DNA of 64,000 nt from JAEYZS01 sp964469265 (GCA_964469265.1 CAYXYF010000012.1:1-64000), one strand, 5' to 3'; shown: positions 6,790-15,650, counted from the stretch's first letter. Translations and numbers: made by a program. Notes: generated by a model not told the origin, from the letters alone.

Positions 6790-9468
6790 TTATCGCGGAT
6801 CTTGCGGAATACCAGGATCTCCTGGACTTGGCGTGCCACCACCACCGCCACCGCCGCCTGGAGGAGGATTGCCGCCACCGCCGCCACCGCCACCATTTAA
6901 TGTCGGCTTAAAGGTTGCAGTGATCGGGATTGTTTTTACTTCGCCAGTTGATTTATGTGTTGCCGTGATCGTTGCGTTCCATACAAGTGGGGTTCCGCCA
7001 TAGGATCTAGTTCCGGCTTTGCAGTAATTCGGCATATGACTGTAGATATTTTTTGGATCTACGATCGTTCCGAGTGAACAACCTGATGCGGTAATTGTCC
7101 AATCATTAGGATTGTTTAATCTGAAGATCCCATAAGGGCCGCTATTGTCATAGTAATCAGCGATATGGAATACGGCATAGACTGAGTTTGAACTACCCAT
7201 TGTCATTGAGCCAGCCCACTCACACGAACCATAACTTGATGTTGGTTGCCCCGCGCTACCTTGCCAGTTGGAACTAATGAGACCAAATCCGCAGCTTGCA
7301 ACTTCAAAATGCTTTCGAGTTGCACTACAGCTTGCGTTTGAACCGCCGTTTTGGCCAGAGCAGGTCCAAGTGTAAGAAGATGAAGTGGTTGAAACACTTG
7401 ATGCCGAACCTTTACTACATAAATTTGCAGTTGGTTTGCTTGTCAAAGTTTTTCCGTGGGATGATCCACAAGCTCCATTAACAGGACAAGCTGCTACTGC
7501 ACAAGACTTCTTATCATAGGAACCACTTAATGTTCCATCCGTACAAGTTCTTGTCTGAGATTTACAACTTTGTCCGCAAGATACTTGTGAGGCCTGATAA
7601 GCGGTGACGTTCTGACCACTGCTAATCGATCCACCCCAAGGCAATGTACACGAGTTACAAGCGCGAGCCGAACAAGATGTACTTGCTGCGGGTTTAGTGC
7701 CTGAACAGTTGCTATCTGACACTGTAGTTCCGTCGCTTCTTCTGCATGTGACGGTTCGTGTTCTTTCGCCTGATGTTCCACACACTGTAGCGCTACAGTT
7801 GCTCCATTCACTCGTGCTCCAAGCGTAGGTACATGAATTGGCAGAACAGCTTGCTTTATTGTAGTTTGAGTTGCCACCAAGGGTGCCATCATTACATGTG
7901 CGGCTTTGAGAACTACATGTTTGTCCGCAAGCTACAGATGAAGAGTTATAGAATGCTCGGCTTTGGTTATGATTAACAGTAACTCCATCAAGTGTACAGC
8001 TGTTGCATGATCTTGCAGAGCAAGATTCGGATGTCGTAGGTTTTGGTGATGAACATAATGAATCGCTCACTGTATCACCATTATTGCTCTTACAAATAAC
8101 AGGTCGTGTGCGCGTTCCGTTTGTTCCGCAAGCCGTTGCGCTACAGCTGCTCCAGTTACCAATGCTCCATGTGTATGTACAAGAATTTACAGTACAAGTC
8201 GCTTTATTGTAATTTGAGTTTCCGCTTAAAGTTCCGTCGTTACATGTACGGCTCTGTGAGCTACATGATTGACCGCATGCCACAGTCTCTGAGTTAAAGA
8301 ACGAGTAAGATTCTCCGTGGCGCACCGTAACGCTATCGAGGTTACAGTCTCTATTTGCACACTGGTTCTCTGTCTGACATGTGTTTGCGTTGGTATAAGT
8401 AAATCCAGCAGGGAAAGAGTAAGTGCTTCCCACATTTGCAATAGCTTGTGTACATGTAAAGGAATTGGACTCACATGCGCCGCCGCAGCTTTGTGTTTTT
8501 GCGTATCGTGTGACCGATGCACCGATCGCTAATGTATAAGAGGCAGAATCTCCGGGGTACTGGATTTTACAAGATGAACAATTGGTTGCTGAACATGTCG
8601 CAGGGTCTTGTGCGAACGTCGCATCGCCATCAAAAGTACCGTTTTGACAAGTTCTGACTTGGCGTTCACATTGAACTCCGCATTGCGCCGATGGTTTTGC
8701 AAACTCAATGGTTTGTCCATGGGCAACGGATGCTCCAGGTAAGAATGGGTGAGCGCACGCTTTGTTTTTAATTTCTATTATGTGGGTAAGGACGCTCTGG
8801 GTGTTGTCATCAAGATTGATGATGGTCGTCTTTACTGTGTATGCTCCTGGCTGATTGTAAATATGAGTGACACTCTCATCGATATTAGATGTGTAATCTG
8901 GAGTGTTGTCGTTTTCCATATCCCAGACGATGGTTCCAAGGAAACAAGCTTCGTAATCTACTGAAAACGGGGAGGTTTCCTCTCCGACGTATCCAATGGA
9001 TGGTCCGTTAATTCCAGAAGGTGGAACACAGAGGTCGCTTTCAAGTATTCTAAATGCGCGCGTTAATTCGCAGATATTACCATCACTTTTTGCAAAAGAT
9101 GCAACGGCAATATAATCGCCGACTCCTTCGTTGGGTCCATCAAATGTATGATCAAAAGTGATGTCGCTTCTAGTAAATAGAAGGCTTTGGTTTTTTGCGA
9201 TTGTCCACTGAAAGCCTGTTGTGGAGGTATCAGCTGGCGGGTGGGCTGTAAAGGTGATGTTCGTTGATGGGAAAAGTCCGTTAATAGGAGTAATCGAGAT
9301 ATCACCGCACCCTTGGGCCGCGTTTAAAGCTTCAGGGGTCACGGTTCTAAAGCTCACCTTACCGCAGTTTTGAAATGAAACTAAAATAATTAAAGATGAA
9401 AGTAACGATATAGTCAGACTGACGGTTTTTACACGACTATAAAAGAAACTGTTTAACATTTTCCGCAT
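6790..9468 (-). CDS. Large Cys-rich modular lipoprotein with poly-Gly tail (paralog 2)
   Basis: About 892 residues. I place the start at the ATG at 9468 because GGGGG lies 8 bases upstream and the resulting N-terminus (MRKMLNSFF) matches paralog 3; a TTG at 9498 would add ten residues. A signal segment ends in LVSFQNC (lipidation at C35). Parts in order: Ig-like region, PKD-like domain (WDMENDNTPDY), QCGVQC module, repeated CGQSCSSQSRTCNDGTLSGN units, two TSP1-like units (WSSCSATACGTNGTRTR; WSNCSATVCGTSGERTR), LPWGG module, CGSSHGKTL module, C-terminal SCGFGLISSNW domain. It ends in two runs of eight glycines separated by prolines. Likely a surface-exposed, disulfide-rich protein; role unknown. 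Confidence 0.8.
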   Translation of the reverse strand: MRKMLNSFFYSRVKTVSLTISLLSSLIILVSFQNCGKVSFRTVTPEALNAAQGCGDISITPINGLFPSTNITFTAHPPADTSTTGFQWTIAKNQSLLFTRSDITFDHTFDGPNEGVGDYIAVASFAKSDGNICELTRAFRILESDLCVPPSGINGPSIGYVGEETSPFSVDYEACFLGTIVWDMENDNTPDYTSNIDESVTHIYNQPGAYTVKTTIINLDDNTQSVLTHIIEIKNKACAHPFLPGASVAHGQTIEFAKPSAQCGVQCERQVRTCQNGTFDGDATFAQDPATCSATNCSSCKIQYPGDSASYTLAIGASVTRYAKTQSCGGACESNSFTCTQAIANVGSTYSFPAGFTYTNANTCQTENQCANRDCNLDSVTVRHGESYSFFNSETVACGQSCSSQSRTCNDGTLSGNSNYNKATCTVNSCTYTWSIGNWSSCSATACGTNGTRTRPVICKSNNGDTVSDSLCSSPKPTTSESCSARSCNSCTLDGVTVNHNQSRAFYNSSSVACGQTCSSQSRTCNDGTLGGNSNYNKASCSANSCTYAWSTSEWSNCSATVCGTSGERTRTVTCRRSDGTTVSDSNCSGTKPAASTSCSARACNSCTLPWGGSISSGQNVTAYQASQVSCGQSCKSQTRTCTDGTLSGSYDKKSCAVAACPVNGACGSSHGKTLTSKPTANLCSKGSASSVSTTSSSYTWTCSGQNGGSNASCSATRKHFEVASCGFGLISSNWQGSAGQPTSSYGSCEWAGSMTMGSSNSVYAVFHIADYYDNSGPYGIFRLNNPNDWTITASGCSLGTIVDPKNIYSHMPNYCKAGTRSYGGTPLVWNATITATHKSTGEVKTIPITATFKPTLNGGGGGGGGNPPPGGGGGGGGTPSPGDPGIPQDPR
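6832..6895 (-). repeat. Poly-glycine coding tract
   Basis: Imperfect GGN/GGC triplet runs encode two stretches of eight glycines near the C-terminus of the lipoprotein. Such runs can expand or contract without changing frame. Confidence 0.7.
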
Positions 9469-9511
9469 TTTAAGTGCCCCCATCTTATTTAGCTTCAATT
9501 ACCTAAGACCT

Positions 9512-9539
9512 TTATCGGAATTTCGTTTTCTTAACTTGA
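9512..9539 (-). promoter_or_regulatory. Sigma-28-like promoter upstream of lipoprotein 2
   Basis: On the minus strand TCAAGTTA (9532-9539) and TCCGATAA (9512-9519) are separated by 12 bases. These resemble the FliA consensus TAAAGTTT and GCCGATAA. The element is 43 bases from the chosen start at 9468. Lipoprotein 3 has the same arrangement with identical spacing. Confidence 0.5.
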
Positions 9540-9561
9540 GACAGTAGAGAAACTGTCTCAA
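9536..9561. promoter_or_regulatory. Perfect 10-bp inverted repeat in divergent intergenic region
   Basis: TTGAGACAGT and ACTGTCTCAA flank a six-base loop. The repeat lies between divergent genes and overlaps the -35 region of the candidate promoter for lipoprotein 2. It could be a repressor or activator site, or an RNA hairpin; no T-run follows, so a terminator is less likely. Confidence 0.4.
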
Positions 9562-9617
9562 AATAAGCCAAAGTACGGAAATAATTCGGCATTTAGTTAA
9601 TTAATAGGGCGTGTTAG

Positions 9618-9625
9618 GCCGATAA
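9618..9625 (+). promoter_or_regulatory. Sigma-28-like -10 box GCCGATAA upstream of pilin-like gene
   Basis: An exact GCCGATAA lies 53 bases upstream of the ATG at 9679. The -35 region at a 12-base spacing (TAATTAAT) matches poorly, so support comes from the exact -10 and from the same box on neighbouring family members. Confidence 0.4.
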
Positions 9626-9678
9626 AAGATATGGACAAAAGTCTGTAGGTTTGTAGACTAAACCAATATAAAGGGCGT

Positions 9679-12600
9679 ATGGGGTTAACTTTTCTCAAGA
9701 ACAGATTAAATAGCAGTGGCCTTGGCATTATTGGTGTCATGGTTGCGGCTGCACTCGTGTTGATTGCGGCATTGACGGTTTCACGATTCGTTGCTGATCA
9801 ATATAGATTAAGTACGCGCCTTGAGATTTCTGGAAGCTGCCAAAATATCGCCAACAGTATTGTTGAATATATTAAAAAAGATGAGGCCTCACTTTTTATT
9901 TCTTCCTATGGGCCTAATCCAAACAGCACCACGTATCCAGCGGGTCTTGATGTCACCGATGATGGAGTTGACCGATTTGCATTTGGCCCTGCACCTGTGA
10001 GTTCATTTGTGAGTACAAGTGGAATGACCATGGACCTTCCAAACACTAGTGTTCCACTCCCTGATACTTGGAAATACTACAACCATTTAAATATTAAAAA
10101 CTCCGTGAACCGTCTCGTGGCTCTATCGGCTTCTGATAACTATTGCTGTGATAGTTTGAACATGAGTGATGCATCTTGCGGAACTGTCTTTTATAGTGAC
10201 TCGCAACCAGTCCCTGGATTTACAATTACTGATAAAAACGTCGAGGTGAGATTAGCAACAGCCTTTGACGGTGTTTCATGCGTCAGCCGTAGACTGGCAA
10301 TGTCGGATATTCCTGACTCAAGACAAGAGACAAAAGCAAACTTTAAAGTCAGAGTGACTATCAAAAAAGGAACTCCGCAAGAGCAGAGCTGTGAAGGTTT
10401 AGGGTCTGTGCAACGTTCTCCAGATTCAACCAGCTCACTGTCAATCTTGCAGTATGATACAGACTTATGTGGAAATTCACAAACAGTACCAGCTGTGTGT
10501 GGTGGAACTCCTTCGATACAACTTCGTGTTCGTTCTTTTAAAAGTGCCTCTCAGGCGAATTGCCAAACCAACTGTTTGATGCAAACAACAAGTGAAAAAA
10601 CTTGTGCAGAAATCCAAGCAGGGGAGTTGAGTTTATTTAATGGTCTTTCCCATGCATCATGTGCAAATAACTGTACGTTATCAGAGCCAGGTACGGCCTT
10701 CTTATGCCGTATTGGTGAGCATAATTGGATGCAAGCTAATCCAAACTTCTGGGAACCCTGTGAAGTGGCGCAAATTAGAGATGCAGATGGTTCAATAATC
10801 GCGCCAGTACAAATAGAGTATGTGCCTATGACAGGCGGAAATGCCCAAACTCAAAGATCGGGGCAGGCAATTATCACTCTAACAAATTTAAGAAATATGC
10901 GTGGATACAGTGCCGATGTTCGGGCGGTGGATACGGCTGGAAACGTGGGACCCGCATTCTGCGGAGCCATGGGATCTCCGAGCTGTTCAGCAACTCGTCC
11001 GCACTTTAATGTTATTGATGCAGTTGTCACATTCGGACCAGTAGCAGATACGGCTAACAGAGTTGGTCCGACCTCTGCCAGTGTTGAAGGACGTGTGACC
11101 ACATTAACGAGTACATCGGGATTTGGAACTGCTCTCAATGCATTCGGTGCAAACCAGTATCAGTGTCAAAACGGCGCGCCACAAATGCAGGGAGCAATTA
11201 CTTACGATCCACCATTACCAGCAGGCTTTACTCCATATCACGTTTGTACGGCGGCTCTTACAAATCCAAATGGAAGTGTGACTGACCTTCCAGCAGATCA
11301 GTGTGTATGTACAACTACGGAGTGTACAGCGACGACGGCAAGTCTCACTGGTCGCGGAAACTACTCGTTAGATATTGTTCCGTTAAGTGATTGCGGAGAG
11401 ATGGTCGCTCCTCCGCCAGTCAACTGGTGTCTTGATAACAATATAAATATTGGTGCAAGCTATCCTGCGACAATCAACGCAGGTCCTACTCCGAACTTTG
11501 GCAACATTATTACGGGACCAACAACCTCGCAGAAACCGTGTGGTGTCGCAACCCTTTGTCCAACATTGGCAGGTCCATTTACGCCAGTGCTTGGAACATC
11601 TTGTAGTACAGTGCCTACGGGTTGGGTGGACATGACTCACTCGGGTTGCTTGGCCGATCCGACTTCAAACTACTGCGCAACCGTTGTGGATGCGTGCGGG
11701 CGTTTTCAAACAACAAACGATCCAGCTCCTGCAATTCAATATAGTTCAACATTAAGAGGAGTGACTTACAGTGCAAGCCCTGCAGCCAATAAGTGTTTCC
11801 GTTATAATGGTGTTCAGGTAGGCGGTAACGAGTGTGAAACTGGGGCTTACTGTTCGAGACAAGGTCAATGCAGAAACACTTGTCCTCTGCAAGGGCAGAG
11901 TTGTTCTGTTGCAAGTGACTGTGATCATGATAGCTATGGAGCGACATCCGCACAATCGGGAGGACCTCAGTGTGTGAGCGGTCAATGTACTTGTCCGACC
12001 AATCGATGGTCACCAGCAGCCAATGACTGCGGTCAAAAGTTTTGTCCACCTCTAGATTCTTGTCCTGGTACAATCGGAAGCAGTCCTGCAGGTGGAGTAT
12101 GCCAGTCGTGTACTCACTGGTCAGTGGGTCCGTGGAGCTTGTGCGAAAACGGAAATAAAACAAGAACAGTGAGTTGTTCATCTTCATGTTGTATTGGTCC
12201 AGAACCTGAGAGTTCATCAACATGCCCAGATTGTACACTTTGGGGAGATAACATTCCAGACGGAACAAGCGTAACAGCTTATCAATCAGCAACTGTAAGT
12301 TGCGGCAACTCTTGTGACGATGGTGGAAATAGGGAAACAAGAACTTGTAATAATGGAACTCTATCTGGTTCGTTCACACAAAAAAGTTGTACGGCTGGGG
12401 TTTGTAATCCCGTCGACGGTGCATGCGGATCAGCTTGTACAACGACTCCTTCTTCTGCTCCGACAGGAAATCTCTGTAGTGCTGGTACTGCTAGTACTGT
12501 AGCGGGGTCGGGCCCGTGGTCATGGTCTTGTAATGGCGAAGACGGTGGGGCAAATGTAAATTGTTCCACTGGAGGTCCAGGCGGAGGCGGCGGAGGCCCT

Positions 12601-13161
12601 ACAACTCTTTGTGATATTATTCATCAATTCGGTGGGCCTACTAGTGGTGGTATTAACACCAATGACTTTGAGATTTATAATTGCCCAGGAGCTTTTTGCG
12701 ACACGGCACCTCAGTGCATGTATAATAATTTTTATCCGCCAGAGGGCGAATCAATGTGTAGACCTCTTTGTCCCGCAGGTGGCGGCGGCGGTGGCGGCGG
12801 CACTCTCCCGCTTTGTGGTGATGGCACCCCACCACCAGAAGTTTATGCATGGAAAACTGGCCCGTGTGCTGGGGCTTGTACTGTAACAAACCCTCCTCCG
12901 AGTCCAACTTCCTGCACGTTCCAGCAGGTGTGTGAGGACGTCGGAACACCTGGTACTTGTACACGCTCAGTGACATGTGTGAACTCAGGAGGCACAACTG
13001 TTGCTGACTCATACTGCCCAGCGCCTAAACCGACAGTTAGTGGATATTGCACAAGTGGCGCAGGATCATGCATGCATAGATGTGACCTCTGGAATAGCGA
13101 TTACTACTGGTGCGGCGGCGGGTGTTGTTCAGTTATTAGTCCTGACCAGTTGTGCCAATAG
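9679..13161 (+). CDS. Giant Cys-rich protein with pilin-like N-terminal helix
   Basis: 1160 residues. The N-terminus (short basic leader, NSSG then LGIIGVMVAAALVLIAAL) looks like a type IV prepilin/pseudopilin: Gly followed by a long hydrophobic helix, but without the usual Glu at +5, as in some minor pilins. The rest is extracellular in style, with dozens of cysteines. The C-terminal third carries modules shared with the neighbouring lipoproteins: a TSP1-like WSVGPWSLC unit, a LWGDNIPDGTSVTAY...CGNSC unit, and a CGSACTTTPSSAP...NGEDGG unit, plus two Gly runs. The stop TAG is the outer three bases of a 19-bp inverted repeat flanking a RAYT transposase. It may be a pilus- or pseudopilus-associated adhesin; that is inference. 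Confidence 0.75.
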   Translation: MGLTFLKNRLNSSGLGIIGVMVAAALVLIAALTVSRFVADQYRLSTRLEISGSCQNIANSIVEYIKKDEASLFISSYGPNPNSTTYPAGLDVTDDGVDRFAFGPAPVSSFVSTSGMTMDLPNTSVPLPDTWKYYNHLNIKNSVNRLVALSASDNYCCDSLNMSDASCGTVFYSDSQPVPGFTITDKNVEVRLATAFDGVSCVSRRLAMSDIPDSRQETKANFKVRVTIKKGTPQEQSCEGLGSVQRSPDSTSSLSILQYDTDLCGNSQTVPAVCGGTPSIQLRVRSFKSASQANCQTNCLMQTTSEKTCAEIQAGELSLFNGLSHASCANNCTLSEPGTAFLCRIGEHNWMQANPNFWEPCEVAQIRDADGSIIAPVQIEYVPMTGGNAQTQRSGQAIITLTNLRNMRGYSADVRAVDTAGNVGPAFCGAMGSPSCSATRPHFNVIDAVVTFGPVADTANRVGPTSASVEGRVTTLTSTSGFGTALNAFGANQYQCQNGAPQMQGAITYDPPLPAGFTPYHVCTAALTNPNGSVTDLPADQCVCTTTECTATTASLTGRGNYSLDIVPLSDCGEMVAPPPVNWCLDNNINIGASYPATINAGPTPNFGNIITGPTTSQKPCGVATLCPTLAGPFTPVLGTSCSTVPTGWVDMTHSGCLADPTSNYCATVVDACGRFQTTNDPAPAIQYSSTLRGVTYSASPAANKCFRYNGVQVGGNECETGAYCSRQGQCRNTCPLQGQSCSVASDCDHDSYGATSAQSGGPQCVSGQCTCPTNRWSPAANDCGQKFCPPLDSCPGTIGSSPAGGVCQSCTHWSVGPWSLCENGNKTRTVSCSSSCCIGPEPESSSTCPDCTLWGDNIPDGTSVTAYQSATVSCGNSCDDGGNRETRTCNNGTLSGSFTQKSCTAGVCNPVDGACGSACTTTPSSAPTGNLCSAGTASTVAGSGPWSWSCNGEDGGANVNCSTGGPGGGGGGPTTLCDIIHQFGGPTSGGINTNDFEIYNCPGAFCDTAPQCMYNNFYPPEGESMCRPLCPAGGGGGGGGTLPLCGDGTPPPEVYAWKTGPCAGACTVTNPPPSPTSCTFQQVCEDVGTPGTCTRSVTCVNSGGTTVADSYCPAPKPTVSGYCTSGAGSCMHRCDLWNSDYYWCGGGCCSVISPDQLCQ

Positions 13162-13177
13162 GTACGGCCTTCCCTTT
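13159..13177 (+). repeat. Left 19-bp inverted repeat of RAYT element
   Basis: TAGGTACGGCCTTCCCTTT, the exact reverse complement of 13824-13842. Its first three bases are the stop codon of the pilin-like gene. Confidence 0.85.
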
Positions 13178-13239
13178 CATCTGAATACCCGTATCATGTA
13201 ACCGCTCGGTGTAACAATAGAGATTGGTTCGATCTACCA

Positions 13240-13791
13240 ATGAATGAAGTCTGGAGTATTTTTTCAGATTACCTCTATTTAGTTCATATCATGTTCGAAG
13301 TTGAAATTCGGGCATTTGTTCTAATGAATAATCACTTTCATCTTTTAATTAGAACGCCAAATGCAAATATTGGTGAAGTTATGAACTACTTTATGAGAGA
13401 AGTGAGCCGAGAAATAGGACGCCAAACCAATCGAGTTAATCATGTTTTTGGTGGTCAATATCGCGCGAGCCTAATTACAAAGGATATTTATCTGCACCAC
13501 GCTTACAAATATATTTACCGCAACCCTGTCGAGGCGAGGATATGTCAAAGGGTAGAGCAATATCCTTATTCGACATTATACGGCTTGATGGGCAGCGCGC
13601 CTCTTTATGTGCCGATGAATTACGATAATATTTTGTTTCCTCATGTCGAAAATACCTTAGATTGGCTCAATAAAAGTTATCTTAACGACCAAAAGGAAGT
13701 GATAAAGAATGCCCTAACAAGAGCGGAATACAAACTTACGAGCCGCCAAACGAGCCGAAGAAAGCACGAGTTAGAATTCGACATATCTTAG
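13240..13791 (+). CDS. REP-associated tyrosine transposase (RAYT, Y1_Tnp), N-terminally compromised
   Basis: 183 residues from the first ATG. The HUH motif is NNHFHLLIR (about residue 30) and the catalytic-tyrosine helix is AYKYIYRNPVEA (about 90-100). These single-strand nucleases act on REP hairpins. The same frame continues upstream, in phase, to the preceding TAG at 13159 and encodes what looks like the family's normal N-terminus (EYPYHVTARCNNRDWF), but no ATG, GTG or TTG lies in those 26 codons. So either translation begins at the internal ATG, without the first beta strand, or the start was lost on insertion, or it is made by read-through/reinitiation. Activity is doubtful. Confidence 0.75.
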   Translation: MNEVWSIFSDYLYLVHIMFEVEIRAFVLMNNHFHLLIRTPNANIGEVMNYFMREVSREIGRQTNRVNHVFGGQYRASLITKDIYLHHAYKYIYRNPVEARICQRVEQYPYSTLYGLMGSAPLYVPMNYDNILFPHVENTLDWLNKSYLNDQKEVIKNALTRAEYKLTSRQTSRRKHELEFDIS

Positions 13792-13823
13792 GAACATGGC
13801 TCGTATTTAGCGTCTGCGAAACA

Positions 13824-13842
13824 AAAGGGAAGGCCGTACCTA
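13824..13842 (-). repeat. Right 19-bp inverted repeat of RAYT element
   Basis: Reverse complement of 13159-13177. Its outer three bases are the stop codon (TAG on the minus strand) of lipoprotein 3. Confidence 0.85.
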
Positions 13843-15600
13843 GCGGGCTTCGGTTTGGTCGAGGCCGCCTTTGTGTCCACTTCCGCCAGAGGGAGGATTG
13901 CTTCCAGAAGGTGGTGGGTTGCTTCCAGAAGAGCTATTATTTAAGGTCGGTTTGAAGGTTGCTTTAATGGGTACAACTCTCACTTCTCCTGTAGTGTTAT
14001 TTCTTGCAGTGATAGTAACCTGCCAAGTCATCGGCGATCCTGAATAACTTCTTGTTCCTAAAACTCTACAGTAGTTTGACATTTTTTTGCGATGGTCCCG
14101 CGGGTCTGCAACTTGATCAAAGGTACAACCTGGTGCTGTGATCGTCCACTGACCAGGGTTGTTTAACCTATAAATACCGTAAGGTCCGCTGGTATCGTAG
14201 TAATCTCCGATAAAGAAAATGGCTTGAACTTTGTTAGAGCTTCCCATTGTCATTGACCCACCCCAGACACACTCTCCGTAAGATGAAGTCGGTTGACCAG
14301 CAGTGCCTGACCAATTTGAACTTGTTAATGAGAATCCACAACTTCCAATTTCAAAATGCTTTCGAGTTGCGCTACAGCTGGCTTTGGATCCACCATTGGT
14401 GCCACTGCATGTCCATGCATATGATGAATCGGTCGTAGAAACTCCTGAAGCTGAACCTTTGCTACATAAGTTAGAAGTCGGTTTGCTCGTTAAAGTTTTT
14501 CCGTTAGAAGATCCACATGCTCCATTTACGGCAGGACAAGCCAGTGCAGAACACGATCTTGACGTTGCAGGTTTTGATCCTGAGCAATTGCTATCAGCCA
14601 CGTTAGCGCCAGTGCTGGATTTACAAACAACGGATCTGTTTTCTGTTCCGTTCGTACCACACGCTGTTGCATTACATGCACCCCAACTTCCTGAAGACCA
14701 CGAGTAAGTCACTGGGGGAGGAGGGTTCGGTGGTGGACAAGCGTCAGACTTTTTACAAGTAGAAGGATTTTGTGTAAATGTCTGGTCTCCTACAAACTCT
14801 CCGTTCTCACACGTGCGTGCTTTTGTCTCACAATCTGTTCCGCATTGTGCTGATGGTTTTGCAAATGTCACAGTTTGCCCATGGGCAACAGCATTTGAGT
14901 TAAACGGATTGATACATGACTGATATTTAATGTTGATATCGTGGGTGAGTGTGATCTGGGAGTTGTCTTGGCTGTTTACGACAATGGCTTTGACCGTATA
15001 AGTTCCTGGAGCAGTATAGAAGTGTGTTACATCTTCAGCTACAGGAAGGTGAGTGTAATCAGGGGTGCCGTCTTCATCCATGTCCCATGAAACAATTCCG
15101 TTAAAACATGCTTCAGAAGCGATACCAAACGGTGATGTCTCTTCACCGACAAATCCAGTGAGAGGTCCGCTAATCCCTGCGGGGTCAGCACAAAGATCTC
15201 CCTCTAATATTTGGAACGCGCGAGTAAGCTCGCAACCATTCCCATCATCTTTAATAAATTTCACAGTAGCAAAGTAGTCACCTGGACCTTGGGTGAAAGT
15301 ATGAGTAACGGGGTTTGAAGTTGAAGTAAAGAGAGTTTGATTTCCTTTAGTAAACTCCCATGCAATATCTGTCACTGTCACACCCGTTGCTGGAACAGCT
15401 TCAAATGTCACGTTTGTGACAGAATAAAGTCCATTGGATGGAGTCATGGAAATTGTTCCGCAAGACTGTGCAACGGCTTTGGGTCGTAAAGAGCTAAACT
15501 TCACCTTGCCACAATTTTGAAAAGTGAGAAGGACTCCTAACGATATAACAATCAGTGAATAAAACGATGTCTTATAAATGTCGGAAAATACTTTTTTCAT
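13840..15600 (-). CDS. Cys-rich modular lipoprotein (paralog 3)
   Basis: 586 residues, signal segment ending in LLTFQNC (lipidation at C30). It has the family order in short form: Ig-like region, PKD-like domain (WDMDEDGTPDY), QCGTDC module, one TSP1-like unit (WGACNATACGTNGTENR), the CGSSNGKTL...GTNGG module and the SCGFSLTSSNW C-terminal domain, then a Ser/Gly/Pro-rich tail. It lacks the LPWGG module of paralogs 1 and 2. The ribosome-binding site is AAGGGG. The gene converges on the RAYT element, and its stop lies in that element's inverted repeat, so the extreme C-terminus may have been altered by the insertion. Surface location is likely, function unknown. Confidence 0.8.
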   Translation of the reverse strand: MKKVFSDIYKTSFYSLIVISLGVLLTFQNCGKVKFSSLRPKAVAQSCGTISMTPSNGLYSVTNVTFEAVPATGVTVTDIAWEFTKGNQTLFTSTSNPVTHTFTQGPGDYFATVKFIKDDGNGCELTRAFQILEGDLCADPAGISGPLTGFVGEETSPFGIASEACFNGIVSWDMDEDGTPDYTHLPVAEDVTHFYTAPGTYTVKAIVVNSQDNSQITLTHDINIKYQSCINPFNSNAVAHGQTVTFAKPSAQCGTDCETKARTCENGEFVGDQTFTQNPSTCKKSDACPPPNPPPPVTYSWSSGSWGACNATACGTNGTENRSVVCKSSTGANVADSNCSGSKPATSRSCSALACPAVNGACGSSNGKTLTSKPTSNLCSKGSASGVSTTDSSYAWTCSGTNGGSKASCSATRKHFEIGSCGFSLTSSNWSGTAGQPTSSYGECVWGGSMTMGSSNKVQAIFFIGDYYDTSGPYGIYRLNNPGQWTITAPGCTFDQVADPRDHRKKMSNYCRVLGTRSYSGSPMTWQVTITARNNTTGEVRVVPIKATFKPTLNNSSSGSNPPPSGSNPPSGGSGHKGGLDQTEAR

Positions 15601-15622
15601 GAGAAACCCCTTCTCATTTGAG

Positions 15623-15650
15623 ATATCGGAGTTCTGAAATCCAGTCTTGA
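15623..15650 (-). promoter_or_regulatory. Sigma-28-like promoter upstream of lipoprotein 3
   Basis: On the minus strand TCAAGACT (15643-15650), a 12-base spacer and TCCGATAT (15623-15630), 22 bases before the start. That leaves room for a short leader with the AAGGGG ribosome-binding site. Same spacing as the element before lipoprotein 2. Confidence 0.45.

Larger units (their letters stand above)
13159..13842 (+). mobile_element. RAYT transposable unit bounded by 19-bp inverted repeats
   Basis: A 684-bp unit consists of one Y1/REP-type transposase frame between perfect inverted repeats. Both ends coincide with stop codons of convergent flanking genes that belong to the same Cys-rich family. 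No target duplication longer than a couple of bases can be seen. Confidence 0.65.

Noticed and set aside
6773..7003. Plus-strand Pro-rich frame
   Set aside because: It is the antisense of the poly-Gly tail of lipoprotein 2.
7527..8300. Repeats in lipoprotein 2 that could look like a CRISPR array
   Set aside because: The repeats are in-frame protein modules of unequal length with TSP1-like content, not short identical units with spacers.
11615..12340. 241-codon minus-strand frame inside the pilin-like gene
   Set aside because: It is a shadow of the Cys-rich repeat coding sequence and shows no protein family pattern.
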